64,000 nucleotides of DNA from Terriglobia bacterium (GCA_020073565.1 JAIQEY010000006.1:1-64000); one strand, 5' to 3'. Shown: positions 26,669 to 35,134, counted from the stretch's first letter. The notes: a model not told the origin generated them from the letters alone. Numbers and translations: made by a program.

Positions 26669-26799
26669 GTGCTCCCCTTGTGACGTGGCGGGCTGCGGCT
26701 GAGACAAGAAATCCACCCCGGAAAGGCCGACCGAACCACCGTCGATCTTCAATATGACGGAGGGAAGAGGGCGCGTCGGCAACCTGGATCACTCCAGAC

Positions 26800-26815
26800 T
26801 GTGACCACAATCACA
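26800..26815. promoter_or_regulatory. CRP/FNR-type operator, perfect TGTGA-N6-TCACA
   Basis: TGTGACCACAATCACA matches the CRP consensus at all ten informative positions. It lies 132 bp upstream of the nifJ ATG and 202 bp upstream of the porin ATG. Confidence 0.55.
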
Positions 26816-26889
26816 ACGAATTTCTCCTGGTTTCCAGTCGGGTTTTCACCGGAGGTCAGGTCCGCCACCGAGAATTTATCACCCAGTAA

Positions 26890-26905
26890 TGTGATCGCGA
26901 TCACT
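26890..26905. promoter_or_regulatory. CRP/FNR-type operator, second copy
   Basis: TGTGATCGCGATCACT has a perfect 14-bp palindromic core and matches TGTGA-N6-TCACA at nine of ten positions. It lies 112 bp before the porin ATG. Confidence 0.55.
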
Positions 26906-27016
26906 GAATGGCTGTGCTATCCGATACACAATCTCGGCCCATCTCCCGGTGAAGGTCGGAGCCCCGATGTTTCCAGCCCGGGAAGCCGCAAGTGGTGCGG
27001 CGAAACAGGAGGCAAG

Positions 27017-28981
27017 ATGCGAGCAAGCTACGCGATGCTGTTTGGTCTGGCTGTCTTTTGTCTTGTGGTCGCAATCGCAACTCAGGGCGAAGACGCCTCT
27101 CCGGCCGCTCCGGCGGCAAATGGTTCCACCGCAACGGCGCCGGATCCGCTGTTACAACTGTTGGTCAGCAAGGGAGTGCTGAACGCGGAAGAAGCGAAAT
27201 CCCTCAGCGGCACGCCCACGCAGCAGAGATCGCAATTGCTCGACCTGCTGCGGCAGAAGGGGATTCTCAGCGCGTCGGACTACGAAGCACTGACCACTCC
27301 GCCGGCCTCCGCGCAGGTGGCTGGGAACCTGGTGGCGTCGACCGCGCCGATTCTGCCGGCGGCGGTGACCAATCCGGCGCCGGAGCCACAGCCCGCGAAA
27401 CCGGCTCCTCCCAAGGTGATCCCTGCGGTGGCGCCCTTGCGCGTCCTGCAACTCGAGCCCTCCAAACCAGACGGGCTGGTTCCAGATCTGAAGTTAGGAA
27501 GCGGCGCCCGGCTCAAACTTTACGGCATGGTCAAGACCAGCGTCATCTATGACTCTTCGTCGCCATACGGGACTGACATGCCTTTGCCGGGGTTCCTGAC
27601 CGCCTCGGGTACAACCTTCGATCCCGGACCGACCAGAAGTCCCGAGTTTCACGCCAAAGCGCGCTTTGCCCGCGTGGGTACGAACTTCGAGTGGCCCGAC
27701 ATCGCCGGCAGCAATACCGCCATCACCGGCAAGCTGGAGTTCGACTTTGAAGGTAACTTCACCCGCGCTCTGAACCGCAACATTTCCACTGTCCGGTCGA
27801 GCATGGCTTCGATCCGCCTGGCCTATGGACGCGTGGACCACAAGTTCAACGACCAGACCAGCATGTTCGCTCTGTTTGGGCAGGACTGGACTCCGTTTGG
27901 ATCTTCCACGCTGCCCAACATCTTTGAGACCACCGGCCTCGGCCTGGGCTTTGGCACGCTCTATGAGCGTGCGCCGCAGTTCCGGTTTGGTGTGGGCCAC
28001 AAGATGGGCGGTTCGCGGAACGTCTTCTTCCAACCCGAATTTGCAATCGTCATGCCGGCCTACGGGAACGATCCGTCGAACGTGGCCGACCAGCTCGGAT
28101 ACGGCGAAAAGCAAGGCGCCGATTCGGGGAGGCCGGAAGTGCAGGCCCGGCTGGTCCTGCAGTGGCAACTGGACAAGGCGGCGGGCGTTGCTCCGGCGCA
28201 GCTGATCTTCAGCGGCGTCCAGGGCGAGAGGAAGGTGATGGTGCGGGCTTCGGACGTCCCGCTTTGTAGCAACCCCGACGTAGCCGTTTGTTTCAATCCT
28301 TCCACCCCCGGCGTTCTTGATCCCAAGGTATTCCAGGAAGCTTTTCCGCACGGTACGCAGACCACCACCAACCGGGCAGGCTGGACCGGGGAAGTCCAGC
28401 TTCCGACGCGCTACCTCACGGTCATCGCCAAGTATTGGAGCGGATCGGACCTGCGCTTTTATTTCGTAGGCAGTTTGGATTCCAACTTCACTGACACGGC
28501 AGGCATCGCCAAACTCTGCGGAACCGATGCGGCCCCTGCGTTCTGCACGGCATCGTCCAATGACGGCGGGTCCGCGAGTATGATCTTCGGCGCCAGCGGC
28601 GGTACTGCGGTGATGGCTCCTCAACGTCCAGTGCGTAGCCAGGGAGGCTTTATCAACATCGGGTTCCCGCTTGGCCGCATTTTCGGTGCGGATCCAGCCG
28701 GGCGTAACGCCGGGTGGCAGCTTTATTTCCACTATGCATTCGACCAGGCCAAGACCAGGGATGTCCTGCGTCTTGGCAACCAGCGGTCGAAGAACGACTT
28801 AGCCGCTGCGACCCTTTCCTGGAAGATGAACAACCTGGTGTCGTTCGTCCTGGAAGAGTCCATGTATCGGACGCGGATTGCCGATCCCAATAACCTGGCG
28901 ACGGCCCCGAAGTATGAGGGCGTTGGGGCGCGCCAGTGGCATGACATCCGTTCCGAGTTTGGACCGATCTTCACGTTCTGA
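27017..28981 (+). CDS. Outer-membrane porin-like protein
   Basis: 654 aa from ATG 27017 with AGGAGG upstream, so the 72 in-frame codons before it are not coding. Signal peptide of about 22 residues. Two short SHOCT-like helix pairs (about 35-85, LLQLLVSKGVLNAEEAKSL and LLDLLRQKGILSASDYEAL), an Ala/Pro-rich linker, then a beta-barrel (about 165-654) rich in alternating aromatic strands and ending in FGPIFTF. The terminal Phe is typical of BAM-assembled barrels. The divergent PFOR and downstream organic-acid genes suggest solute uptake for central carbon metabolism; the substrate is unknown. Confidence 0.8.
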   Translation: MRASYAMLFGLAVFCLVVAIATQGEDASPAAPAANGSTATAPDPLLQLLVSKGVLNAEEAKSLSGTPTQQRSQLLDLLRQKGILSASDYEALTTPPASAQVAGNLVASTAPILPAAVTNPAPEPQPAKPAPPKVIPAVAPLRVLQLEPSKPDGLVPDLKLGSGARLKLYGMVKTSVIYDSSSPYGTDMPLPGFLTASGTTFDPGPTRSPEFHAKARFARVGTNFEWPDIAGSNTAITGKLEFDFEGNFTRALNRNISTVRSSMASIRLAYGRVDHKFNDQTSMFALFGQDWTPFGSSTLPNIFETTGLGLGFGTLYERAPQFRFGVGHKMGGSRNVFFQPEFAIVMPAYGNDPSNVADQLGYGEKQGADSGRPEVQARLVLQWQLDKAAGVAPAQLIFSGVQGERKVMVRASDVPLCSNPDVAVCFNPSTPGVLDPKVFQEAFPHGTQTTTNRAGWTGEVQLPTRYLTVIAKYWSGSDLRFYFVGSLDSNFTDTAGIAKLCGTDAAPAFCTASSNDGGSASMIFGASGGTAVMAPQRPVRSQGGFINIGFPLGRIFGADPAGRNAGWQLYFHYAFDQAKTRDVLRLGNQRSKNDLAAATLSWKMNNLVSFVLEESMYRTRIADPNNLATAPKYEGVGARQWHDIRSEFGPIFTF

Positions 28982-29280
28982 GAAAAATCGGCGATCCCCG
29001 CCGATCTTGCTCGGAATGCGGGTCCGGGAGTGGTAGGATTCCCGGCGCAAGCCGGAGCAACGTTGTCCAGCAGTGATAGCTGAGGAGGCGCGGTCCATGC
29101 GCCTCCGAAGGTTCAAGAAGCCGTTGTAGTGGGAAAGAAGATTTGTGTTCTGTGCGAGGGTCCAGCTCGAATCGCAGTTCTTTCTTGCGGGCGAGCGTGC
29201 CTATGGCGGATCGGGGCGGCGGATTTCAGAAGCGAGACCGAACCCCGTTCACACTTCACTTTCTGCAAAGGAGAAAAACT
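28982..29280 (+). other. Long structured leader before the OFA transporter gene
   Basis: About 300 bp without a supported gene. It contains a hairpin at 28987-29005 just after the porin stop, a CCGGC/GCCGG hairpin near 29041-29056 and a perfect 8-bp stem GGAGGCGC / GCGCCTCC at 29082-29104. I could not match it to a known riboswitch class. Confidence 0.35.
28987..29005 (+). terminator. Possible terminator of the porin gene
   Basis: ATCGGCG / CGCCGAT stem, 5-nt loop, preceded by an A-run and followed by CTTG; the U-tract is weak. Confidence 0.4.
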
Positions 29281-30552
29281 GTGGCTAACGCAAATGTTGA
29301 ATCCGGCGCTCCTGGCATCAGTCGTTGGTGGCGCGTAGTGGGCGGGATGTCCATGAACCTGGCCCTGGGTACGTTGTATGCCTGGAGCATATTCGTTGCC
29401 CCCTTAGAGAAAGAGTTCGGCTGGAAGCGGGCAGATACCTCAACCGTGTTCGGCATCGCGGTGGTCGTGTTCGCACTCTCGTTTATCGTGGCCGGAAGGC
29501 TTCAAGACAAGTTCGGGCCGTTTAAGATCTCGCTCATTGGCGGGATTCTGGTCAGCCTCGGTTTCTTCCTGTGCTCGTACACGCATAGCTTGACCTACCT
29601 GTATGTCTGCTTCGGTGTGATTGGCGGGCTGGGCAATGGCTTTGGGTACTCCACGCCTATACCGGTCATGGCCAAATGGTTTCCGGACAAGCGCGGCCTA
29701 GCGGTAGGACTCGCCGTGGCCGGATACGGCGGAGGATCGGCAATCTTTGGACCGTTGGCCAACTTGAAGCTTATTCCCGCTTACGGCGTGCACACCACGT
29801 TCCAGATCCTGGGTGGGATCTTCCTGGTCATGACCGTTTTCGGCGCCTTCTTGCTGAAGAATCCGCCGGCGGGATACAAGCCTGCGGGTTGGGCGCCGGC
29901 GCCAGCTTCTAAGTCAGCAGCGACCACGTACGAATTCAGCCCGGGCGAAGTGCTACGGACACCGACGTTCTACTTTATGTGGGTGGCATACGCGCTCGGC
30001 TCGTTGGCGGGCTTGATGGTCATCAGCCAGCTCGTGCCCTTCGCCAAGAGCATGAAGATACCCGGCGAGGCCCTGCAAACCCTGACCATCTTCGTAGGCG
30101 CAGTCGGCAACGCTTCCGGCCGCATTTTGTCGGGCTGGATGTCGGATGCCATCGGGCGGCTGAACGTATTGCGGCTGATGATCGCTGTCTCGATGATTGC
30201 CATGCCGGTGCTTTACCTGGTCGGCGGCAACGTCACTGCGCTGTACGTGGTGGTGTTTGTTGTGTACTGGTGTTACGGCACGCAACTGTCGGTGAATGCT
30301 GCGACGGCCTCGGATTTCTGGGGGACCAAGAACGCCGGCATCAACTACGGGATGTTGTTCACCGCTTGGGGATTTGCAGGCTACTTTGGGGCCAAGATCG
30401 GCGGATCAATGTACGACAAATACCACAACTACCAGATGGCTTTCTACACGGCGGGGGTGCTGGCGGCAGTTGCTCTGTTGTGCGAGTTGGCAGCCAAACG
30501 CCCGGCGGTGCCAGAAGGGCTGGCCGTAAAGAAAGTGCCGGCGGCAGCCTAG
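29281..30552 (+). CDS. OFA-family MFS transporter (oxalate/formate antiporter type)
   Basis: 423 aa from a GTG at 29281 with AAGGAG seven bases upstream; the ORF is open further but the extension is not membrane-like. Twelve hydrophobic segments. The OFA signature GTLYAWSIFVAPLEKEFGW occurs in TM1, with ADTSTVFGIAVVVFALSFIVAGRLQDKFGP in pieces after it and GNGFGYSTPIPVMAKWFPDKRG in the A-like loop. OFA members move oxalate, formate, lactate or related monocarboxylates. The next gene is an acetate:CoA ligase and PFOR lies upstream, so a small organic acid is a fair guess. Confidence 0.88.
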   Translation: MANANVESGAPGISRWWRVVGGMSMNLALGTLYAWSIFVAPLEKEFGWKRADTSTVFGIAVVVFALSFIVAGRLQDKFGPFKISLIGGILVSLGFFLCSYTHSLTYLYVCFGVIGGLGNGFGYSTPIPVMAKWFPDKRGLAVGLAVAGYGGGSAIFGPLANLKLIPAYGVHTTFQILGGIFLVMTVFGAFLLKNPPAGYKPAGWAPAPASKSAATTYEFSPGEVLRTPTFYFMWVAYALGSLAGLMVISQLVPFAKSMKIPGEALQTLTIFVGAVGNASGRILSGWMSDAIGRLNVLRLMIAVSMIAMPVLYLVGGNVTALYVVVFVVYWCYGTQLSVNAATASDFWGTKNAGINYGMLFTAWGFAGYFGAKIGGSMYDKYHNYQMAFYTAGVLAAVALLCELAAKRPAVPEGLAVKKVPAAA

Positions 30553-30828
30553 TTTCGGGGAGAAGTTGGAGGGAGGAGCGGGATGATCCATCCAATGCAA
30601 CTTGAACGGAGGGCGAGGGCGCTTTCACCCACGAGCGCTCACGCGCCGCCCACACGCGAGGATTGAGTTCTTCGACTTCGCCCACGGGCGCCGCGTAAGT
30701 ACTTGGGGCACAGTATCTGAGGGTTTTTATACGAGACGGTGTACGACCCTGACTAACTTCGCCAACTCAGAAGGCTGGCGGAGAACTGCGGGTGCATTAC
30801 AAATTCAGAAATCGAAGGGGTAACCGAT

Positions 30829-32940
30829 ATGGCAGATGTGATTCGTCAGAAACCGACCGTGGTGATGGAGACCACCGAGGCTCAGATCGCAGTTCACTGG
30901 CGGGAGGAAGAATACTACTATCCTTCCGCGAAATTTGTCGGTCAGGCCAATCTGACCGATCCCAACGTCATTGAACGCTTCAGTGAGAAAAATTACCCAG
31001 AGTGCTTCCGGGAATACGCCGATCTACTGACGTGGGACAAGTACTGGGACACAACCCTCGACACCAGTGATCCGCCGTTCTGGAAGTGGTTCGTGGGCGG
31101 CAAGATCAACGCCTCCTATAACTGCGTGGACCGCCACCTTGCGAAGTACAAGAACAAAGCGGCGCTGATCTTTGTTCCGGAACCGGAAGGCGAAGCGCCC
31201 GTATCCGTCACCTACCGCGAACTCTATGTGCGAGTGAATGAATTCGCGGCGCTGCTGCGCGATTTCTGCCATCTCAAGGCCGGAGATCGCGTCACCATTC
31301 ATATGCCGATGGTCCCCGAATTGCCTATTACCATGCTGGCCTGCGCGCGCCTGGGGATCATTCACTCGGTGGTGTTTGGGGGCTTCAGCGGCGAGGCTTG
31401 CGGGATGCGCGTGGCCGATTCGGCCAGCCACGTCCTGATCACGATGGATGGGTACTATCGCAATGGCAAGCTGCTCGACCACAAGGCGGCCGCTGACATT
31501 GCGCTGGAGATTTCCAAGAAGGAAGGCCATGCGGTGGACAAGGTCCTGGTCTGGAGGCGGCACGCCGGACAGAATGCGTCCGCTTCGCCCTTTGTGAAGG
31601 GCCGTGACTTCTTCATTGACGAAGTGCTCCCGAATTTCTCGGGTGAAATCGTGCCTCCCGTTCCCATGGAGTCGGAAGCCCCGCTGTTTCTGATGTACAC
31701 CAGCGGCAGCACTGGCAAGCCCAAAGGCTGCCAACACCGCACCGGCGGCTACCTGGCCTACGTGACCGGCACCTCCAAGTACATCCAGGACATTCATCCC
31801 GAGGATGTTTACTGGTGCATGGCCGACATCGGCTGGATCACGGGTCATTCCTACATTGTTTACGGTCCGCTCGCCTTGGCTGCGACCAGTGTTATCTACG
31901 AAGGCGTGCCCACTTATCCCGACGCGGGCAGGGTATGGAGAATCGCCGAGCGTTTGGATGTCAACATCTTCCACACCTCGCCCACGGCCATTCGCATGTT
32001 GCGCAAGGCCGGCCACGATGAACCTCCCAAGTACAACTACCATTTCAAGCACATGACCACGGTGGGAGAACCCATCGAACCCGAGGTCTGGCGCTGGTAC
32101 TACGAAACCGTCGGCAAGCGCGAGGCGGTCATTGTCGATACCTGGTGGCAGACCGAGAACGGCGGCTTCCTGTGCAGCACGAAACCCGCACTCGATCCCA
32201 TGAAGCCGGGCAGCGCCGGCCCAGGCATGCCAGGCATCTACCCCATCGTCCTCGACGAAATGGGAGAAGAAGTGCACGCCGGTTCGGGGAAGGCGGGCAA
32301 CATCTGCATCCGCAATCCCTGGCCCGGGATCATGCAAACCATTTGGGGTGATCGCGAGCGCTTCGTCTATCAGTACTACAAGAAATACTGCAAGGATCCC
32401 AAGAGCAAGGACTGGCGCGACTGGCCGTATTTTGCGGCGGACGGAGCCGTGCAGGCCGTGGATGGTTACTTCCGCATTCTCGGACGCGTGGATGACGTCA
32501 TCAACGTCGCCGGACACCGCCTGGGCACAAAGGAAATTGAGTCGGCGTGCCTGACGATTCCGGAGGTGGCAGAAGCAGCCGTGGTGCCGGTGGTGGACGA
32601 GATCAAGGGCCGCGTGCCCGAAGTCTATATCGCCCTGCAGCCCGGTCTCGTGTCCACTCCGGAGATTATCGACAAGGTCAACAAGGTAATCGAGACCATG
32701 ATTGGCAAGATTGCCCGACCGAAACGGATCCACGTGGTTCCGGATATGCCCAAGACTCGTTCGGGCAAACTCATGCGTCGTGTTCTTGCCGCCGTCTCCA
32801 ACAACATGAACACGGGAGATATCACAACCTTGGCCAATCCTGACGTGGTGGAAAAGGTTCGGGAAATGGTCCAGGGCAAAGAGCCGGTGGCATTGACAGA
32901 CGGACCGGAAGACTTGAAGAAATTCGGGACTGTCGATTAA
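30829..32940 (+). CDS. acs: Acetyl-CoA synthetase (AMP-forming)
   Basis: 703 aa. Adenylate-forming enzyme: N-terminal ACAS_N (about 35-100), the ATP loop YTSGSTGKPKG (about 289-299), DTWWQTENGG, then GRVDDVINVAGHRLGT and the catalytic C-terminal Lys in PKTRSGKLMRR, which is the usual acetylation-control site. It is slightly longer than E. coli Acs (652 aa), with an insertion in the region around 525-545 (YKKYCKDPKSKDWRDW). It activates acetate to acetyl-CoA and lies 276 bp after the OFA transporter, with a terminator downstream. Confidence 0.95.
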   Translation: MADVIRQKPTVVMETTEAQIAVHWREEEYYYPSAKFVGQANLTDPNVIERFSEKNYPECFREYADLLTWDKYWDTTLDTSDPPFWKWFVGGKINASYNCVDRHLAKYKNKAALIFVPEPEGEAPVSVTYRELYVRVNEFAALLRDFCHLKAGDRVTIHMPMVPELPITMLACARLGIIHSVVFGGFSGEACGMRVADSASHVLITMDGYYRNGKLLDHKAAADIALEISKKEGHAVDKVLVWRRHAGQNASASPFVKGRDFFIDEVLPNFSGEIVPPVPMESEAPLFLMYTSGSTGKPKGCQHRTGGYLAYVTGTSKYIQDIHPEDVYWCMADIGWITGHSYIVYGPLALAATSVIYEGVPTYPDAGRVWRIAERLDVNIFHTSPTAIRMLRKAGHDEPPKYNYHFKHMTTVGEPIEPEVWRWYYETVGKREAVIVDTWWQTENGGFLCSTKPALDPMKPGSAGPGMPGIYPIVLDEMGEEVHAGSGKAGNICIRNPWPGIMQTIWGDRERFVYQYYKKYCKDPKSKDWRDWPYFAADGAVQAVDGYFRILGRVDDVINVAGHRLGTKEIESACLTIPEVAEAAVVPVVDEIKGRVPEVYIALQPGLVSTPEIIDKVNKVIETMIGKIARPKRIHVVPDMPKTRSGKLMRRVLAAVSNNMNTGDITTLANPDVVEKVREMVQGKEPVALTDGPEDLKKFGTVD

Positions 32941-32951
32941 GAGTTCACCAC

Positions 32952-32994
32952 AGGAGCAGACCTCGAGAAGATCCGCAGGTTTGCTCCTTTCTTT
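32952..32994 (+). terminator. Terminator of the acs gene
   Basis: AGGAGCA / TGCTCCT stem with a 23-nt loop followed by TTCTTTG, 11 bp past the stop. Confidence 0.55.
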
Positions 32995-33017
32995 GTCTGC
33001 TCGCGCAGCGACAGCCG

Positions 33018-33039
33018 CCCTCGGCTGTCCAGCCGAGGG
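33018..33039. repeat. Perfect 22-bp palindromic hairpin
   Basis: CCCTCGGCTG TC CAGCCGAGGG, 10-bp stem and 2-nt loop. It is REP-like in style and sits between acs and the selenoprotein candidate, so it could also stop minus-strand transcription. Confidence 0.5.
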
Positions 33040-33082
33040 ACGCTCGGCAGACGCCTGTAACCACAGGTACTCTGGATGTGTT

Positions 33083-33235
33083 CTAGTTCTTTGCGGAACC
33101 GTCTTTTTTCTTTGCGGGGTCGCCGACCTCGCACGCCCCGCTGCGTCAGGTGGGAACGCCCAGCTTCGGAAGAACCCATTGGGTCAGCACGAGCCAGGCG
33201 ACGATAAACAGCGCGAGTCCAAGCCACTGATTCAT
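33083..33235 (-). CDS. Candidate small membrane selenoprotein with an in-frame TGA
   Basis: ATG at 33235 opens a 29-codon frame with one membrane helix (LGLALFIVAWLVLTQWVLP) ending ...KLGVPT and then TGA at 33146-33148. The same frame then continues for 20 codons, RSGACEVGDPAKKKDGSAKN, to a TAG at 33083. Read through, the product is 50 aa: one N-out or N-in helix, PT-U-RSGAC (Sec30 and Cys35), and a Lys-rich tail. The continuation has protein-like composition, and a SECIS-type hairpin with a GGU loop starts 5 nt after the TGA. Sec30 and Cys35 could form a selenenylsulfide redox pair next to the membrane. The Shine-Dalgarno is weak. It lies 50 bp below the PilZ gene. No selA, selB, selC or selD lies in the window. 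If the TGA is a true stop, it is a 29-aa single-helix peptide. Confidence 0.62.
33114..33141 (-). promoter_or_regulatory. Putative bacterial SECIS element
   Basis: Counting from the base after TGA, nucleotides 5-32 fold as a six-pair GC stem (GCGGGG / CCCCGC), a bulged A, three pairs, a bulged G, two pairs and an AGGU apical loop. The loop GGU lies 18-20 nt after the TGA. From memory, in E. coli fdhF the essential apical GGU sits about 19-21 nt after UGA, so position and loop agree well. Confidence 0.6.
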
Positions 33236-33285
33236 AAGCGTTCGTAGTGTAAGCACCCGGCCCGTGAAGGTCTAGCGGAATCTTT

Positions 33286-34401
33286 TCAATGCGATTCCAG
33301 AGCCTGGCGCTGCTGCTCCATGTGCTGAAGGAAAATCTCGACCGGAACTTGAGATTTGTCCCGGAACAGACCGACCAGGGCATCGTCGGCGGTAGATGCC
33401 GACTCCGCTGCTTCCGTGTCGGCGGTTGACGTGTCCAGACCTTCAGGGGCGACCTGAAGCTCGGGTGCCCGCTCCTGGTTAGAGCGCAAGTACTCGACCA
33501 TCTGATGGACCTGGTCCCGCTGCTCTGGGGTGGCTTGAATGAATTCCACTCCCATCCCGAATTCCGGATGCGTAACCCGCACGATGCCTCCGGCGCGAAT
33601 CTCAAAATCGTTGGTCGTCATGGAAAGGACAACGCGGGTTCTCATCGGGAAGGGCGAGCTTGTTTTTAGGTAGCAGCCGCCTAGACTGAGATCGGTGAGG
33701 CTACAGCTTACTGGCGGGTCATCCTGTTCCGGTTCGGGAAGTTGGTTGTTCAGCCACTGGCGGAGGGTGTTGCGCTGCTCTTCGGTGACGTCCTTGAAGC
33801 GCACGCCCGCCTGATTGCCGCTGCCTCCCCACGCCATCTCGCCACAGATTTCAAGTCTCCGGTCCAAGCCCGGCAATTCGAGAGAAAACCGGAGTGTGTT
33901 TTCTTTGACAATACGCCCCGAAAACTGAATGGCCATGCCGCCTTCGCAAAGGTCGAGCGTCTTGGCCCGGTATTGGTTGGAGCCATTGCATTCCACTGGA
34001 ACTTGCACGGCAACCCGCAATTGGAGTCTCCGCTCGCGCTTCATGAGGGCCCGGACGGCACGGAAACTGCCTTTTGTGCGTTCCCCGGAGAGCGGCTTGT
34101 GGAGGACAAAATGGGCTCCCATTTCAAATCCGCCACGCAGTCCAACCGAGGACTCCACCAACGCGATCGACAGTGCTCGCTGGTTAACCGGAGAGGCTTT
34201 TGCGCTCCGCAACACGCTGCTGGCTTCCTCTGCGTTCGAACAATCGACGATAATGGCTTCGAAGCGCTGGCGAGTAATTTTGCGGATGGCTGCGTCGGCC
34301 TCGGAGCAGTGTTCGACCCCGATTTCAAGGTCGCTGAGGACGCGGCGAAGAACCCGTACAGTCTTATCGTCGGAACTCAATAATAGCGACTTCAGACTCA
34401 T
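33286..34401 (-). CDS. Receiver-like plus tandem PilZ domain protein
   Basis: 371 aa from ATG 34401; an upstream in-frame start at 34422 exists. Residues 1-115 have a receiver-like fold (SLLLSSDDKTVRVLRRVL, then AIIVDCSN, then VLHKPLSG with the Lys-Pro pair). Two PilZ domains follow. The first (about 120-220) has RRLQLR and DLCEGG, a match to RxxxR and (D/N)xSxxG with Ser changed to Cys. The second (about 230-320) has DLSLGGCYLK but no clear RxxxR. It probably senses c-di-GMP through the first domain. The C-terminus (about 320-371) is acidic and helical. There is no nearby diguanylate cyclase. Confidence 0.82.
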   Translation of the reverse strand: MSLKSLLLSSDDKTVRVLRRVLSDLEIGVEHCSEADAAIRKITRQRFEAIIVDCSNAEEASSVLRSAKASPVNQRALSIALVESSVGLRGGFEMGAHFVLHKPLSGERTKGSFRAVRALMKRERRLQLRVAVQVPVECNGSNQYRAKTLDLCEGGMAIQFSGRIVKENTLRFSLELPGLDRRLEICGEMAWGGSGNQAGVRFKDVTEEQRNTLRQWLNNQLPEPEQDDPPVSCSLTDLSLGGCYLKTSSPFPMRTRVVLSMTTNDFEIRAGGIVRVTHPEFGMGVEFIQATPEQRDQVHQMVEYLRSNQERAPELQVAPEGLDTSTADTEAAESASTADDALVGLFRDKSQVPVEIFLQHMEQQRQALESH

Positions 34402-34882
34402 GCTTCGCCAACGCCGATCCAACTCGATTTGCCGAGCGCCGCTTCCGGCTTCGAAAGCGGATTATCGTGATTACCCTCTGCCATTTCACTCTAAGTGTAT
34501 GAGATTCCGGGATCAATGCCATGGCCTGATCTTCCGGTTACTCTGGTCACCCGCCTCTAGTGAACCACTCTCAGATCCCATCGGCTGGAGGGCTCCTCCC
34601 TTGAATCGAGGGTTGTGGGCCGCGTCCCCCGCCAGAGGACTGCTCTGCAAGTGGCTGGATGGAAAGGGGATATGCGGGGGGGACTGACTAAAACGATTTT
34701 TCTATTGACAAATGGAGGGAAACCTATTATTATCAATAGCTTCCAAGATAGCTGGCGGGCTAGAGGTGAGATCTCGCTTTCCTTTCTTTGGGCGTGAATC
34801 CCTGCAGCGAATTTTGGAATCAAACAGGTAAGAGACTGAACGCGTAGTCCTCATTCCAATTCAACAAGAGGGTATATTTTTC
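34402..34882. other. 481-bp intergenic region
   Basis: Divergent promoter region between the PilZ gene (minus) and the small protein gene (plus). No supported ORF. A near-consensus promoter for the plus gene lies at 34705-34733, giving that gene a leader of about 140 nt. Local AT content rises sharply after 34690. Confidence 0.5.
34705..34733 (+). promoter_or_regulatory. Near-consensus sigma-70 promoter
   Basis: TTGACA (-35, perfect), 17-bp spacer, TATTAT (-10, five of six). The best promoter match I saw in the window; transcription would begin near 34740. Confidence 0.7.
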
Positions 34883-35110
34883 ATGGCCAAGCGACGCGGA
34901 AATCCCAACTGGGGCAAGCCCGAGCCTATCGGGCCGATTACTCCCACAATCACTGAGTTCGAACAGGTTGTGCACGAGTATAAGCTCTCCCCCGACCAGT
35001 ACTTGCGGTCGACGCGACTGCGGGAATGGGCCCGCCGGAACAAGAACTCCAAGTACATCCCCGAGCCCTTGCTCGAGGCATGGGGTTTTGAGATCGAATC
35101 CACCCTGTAA
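34883..35110 (+). CDS. Small basic soluble protein, monocistronic, unknown function
   Basis: 75 aa. It begins MAKRRGNPNWGKPEPIGP and contains ITEFEQVVHEYKLSPDQYLRS and REWARRNKNSKYIPEPLLEAWG. It is hydrophilic, with no signal or membrane segment. The helical middle and the basic, Pro-rich start would suit a nucleic-acid or ribosome-associated protein, but no family is recognised. The gene has its own strong promoter and a strong terminator 25 bp after the stop, so it is likely highly expressed. Confidence 0.8.
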   Translation: MAKRRGNPNWGKPEPIGPITPTITEFEQVVHEYKLSPDQYLRSTRLREWARRNKNSKYIPEPLLEAWGFEIESTL

Positions 35111-35134
35111 GTTGGAGGATTCTGGGTTTTGCTG

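Larger units (their letters stand above)
26669..27016. other. 348-bp divergent control region between nifJ and the porin gene
   Basis: No gene: the open frames on both sides are in-frame upstream extensions with poor protein character. It must hold the two divergent promoters. It contains two CRP-like palindromes about 90 bp apart centre to centre (26800-26815 and 26890-26905). Confidence 0.6.

Noticed and set aside
27494-28732. 412-aa ORF opposite the porin gene
   Set aside because: Shadow of a signal-peptide-bearing beta-barrel gene.
31024-32733. 569-aa minus-strand ORF in acs
   Set aside because: Antisense of a highly conserved enzyme; composition not protein-like.
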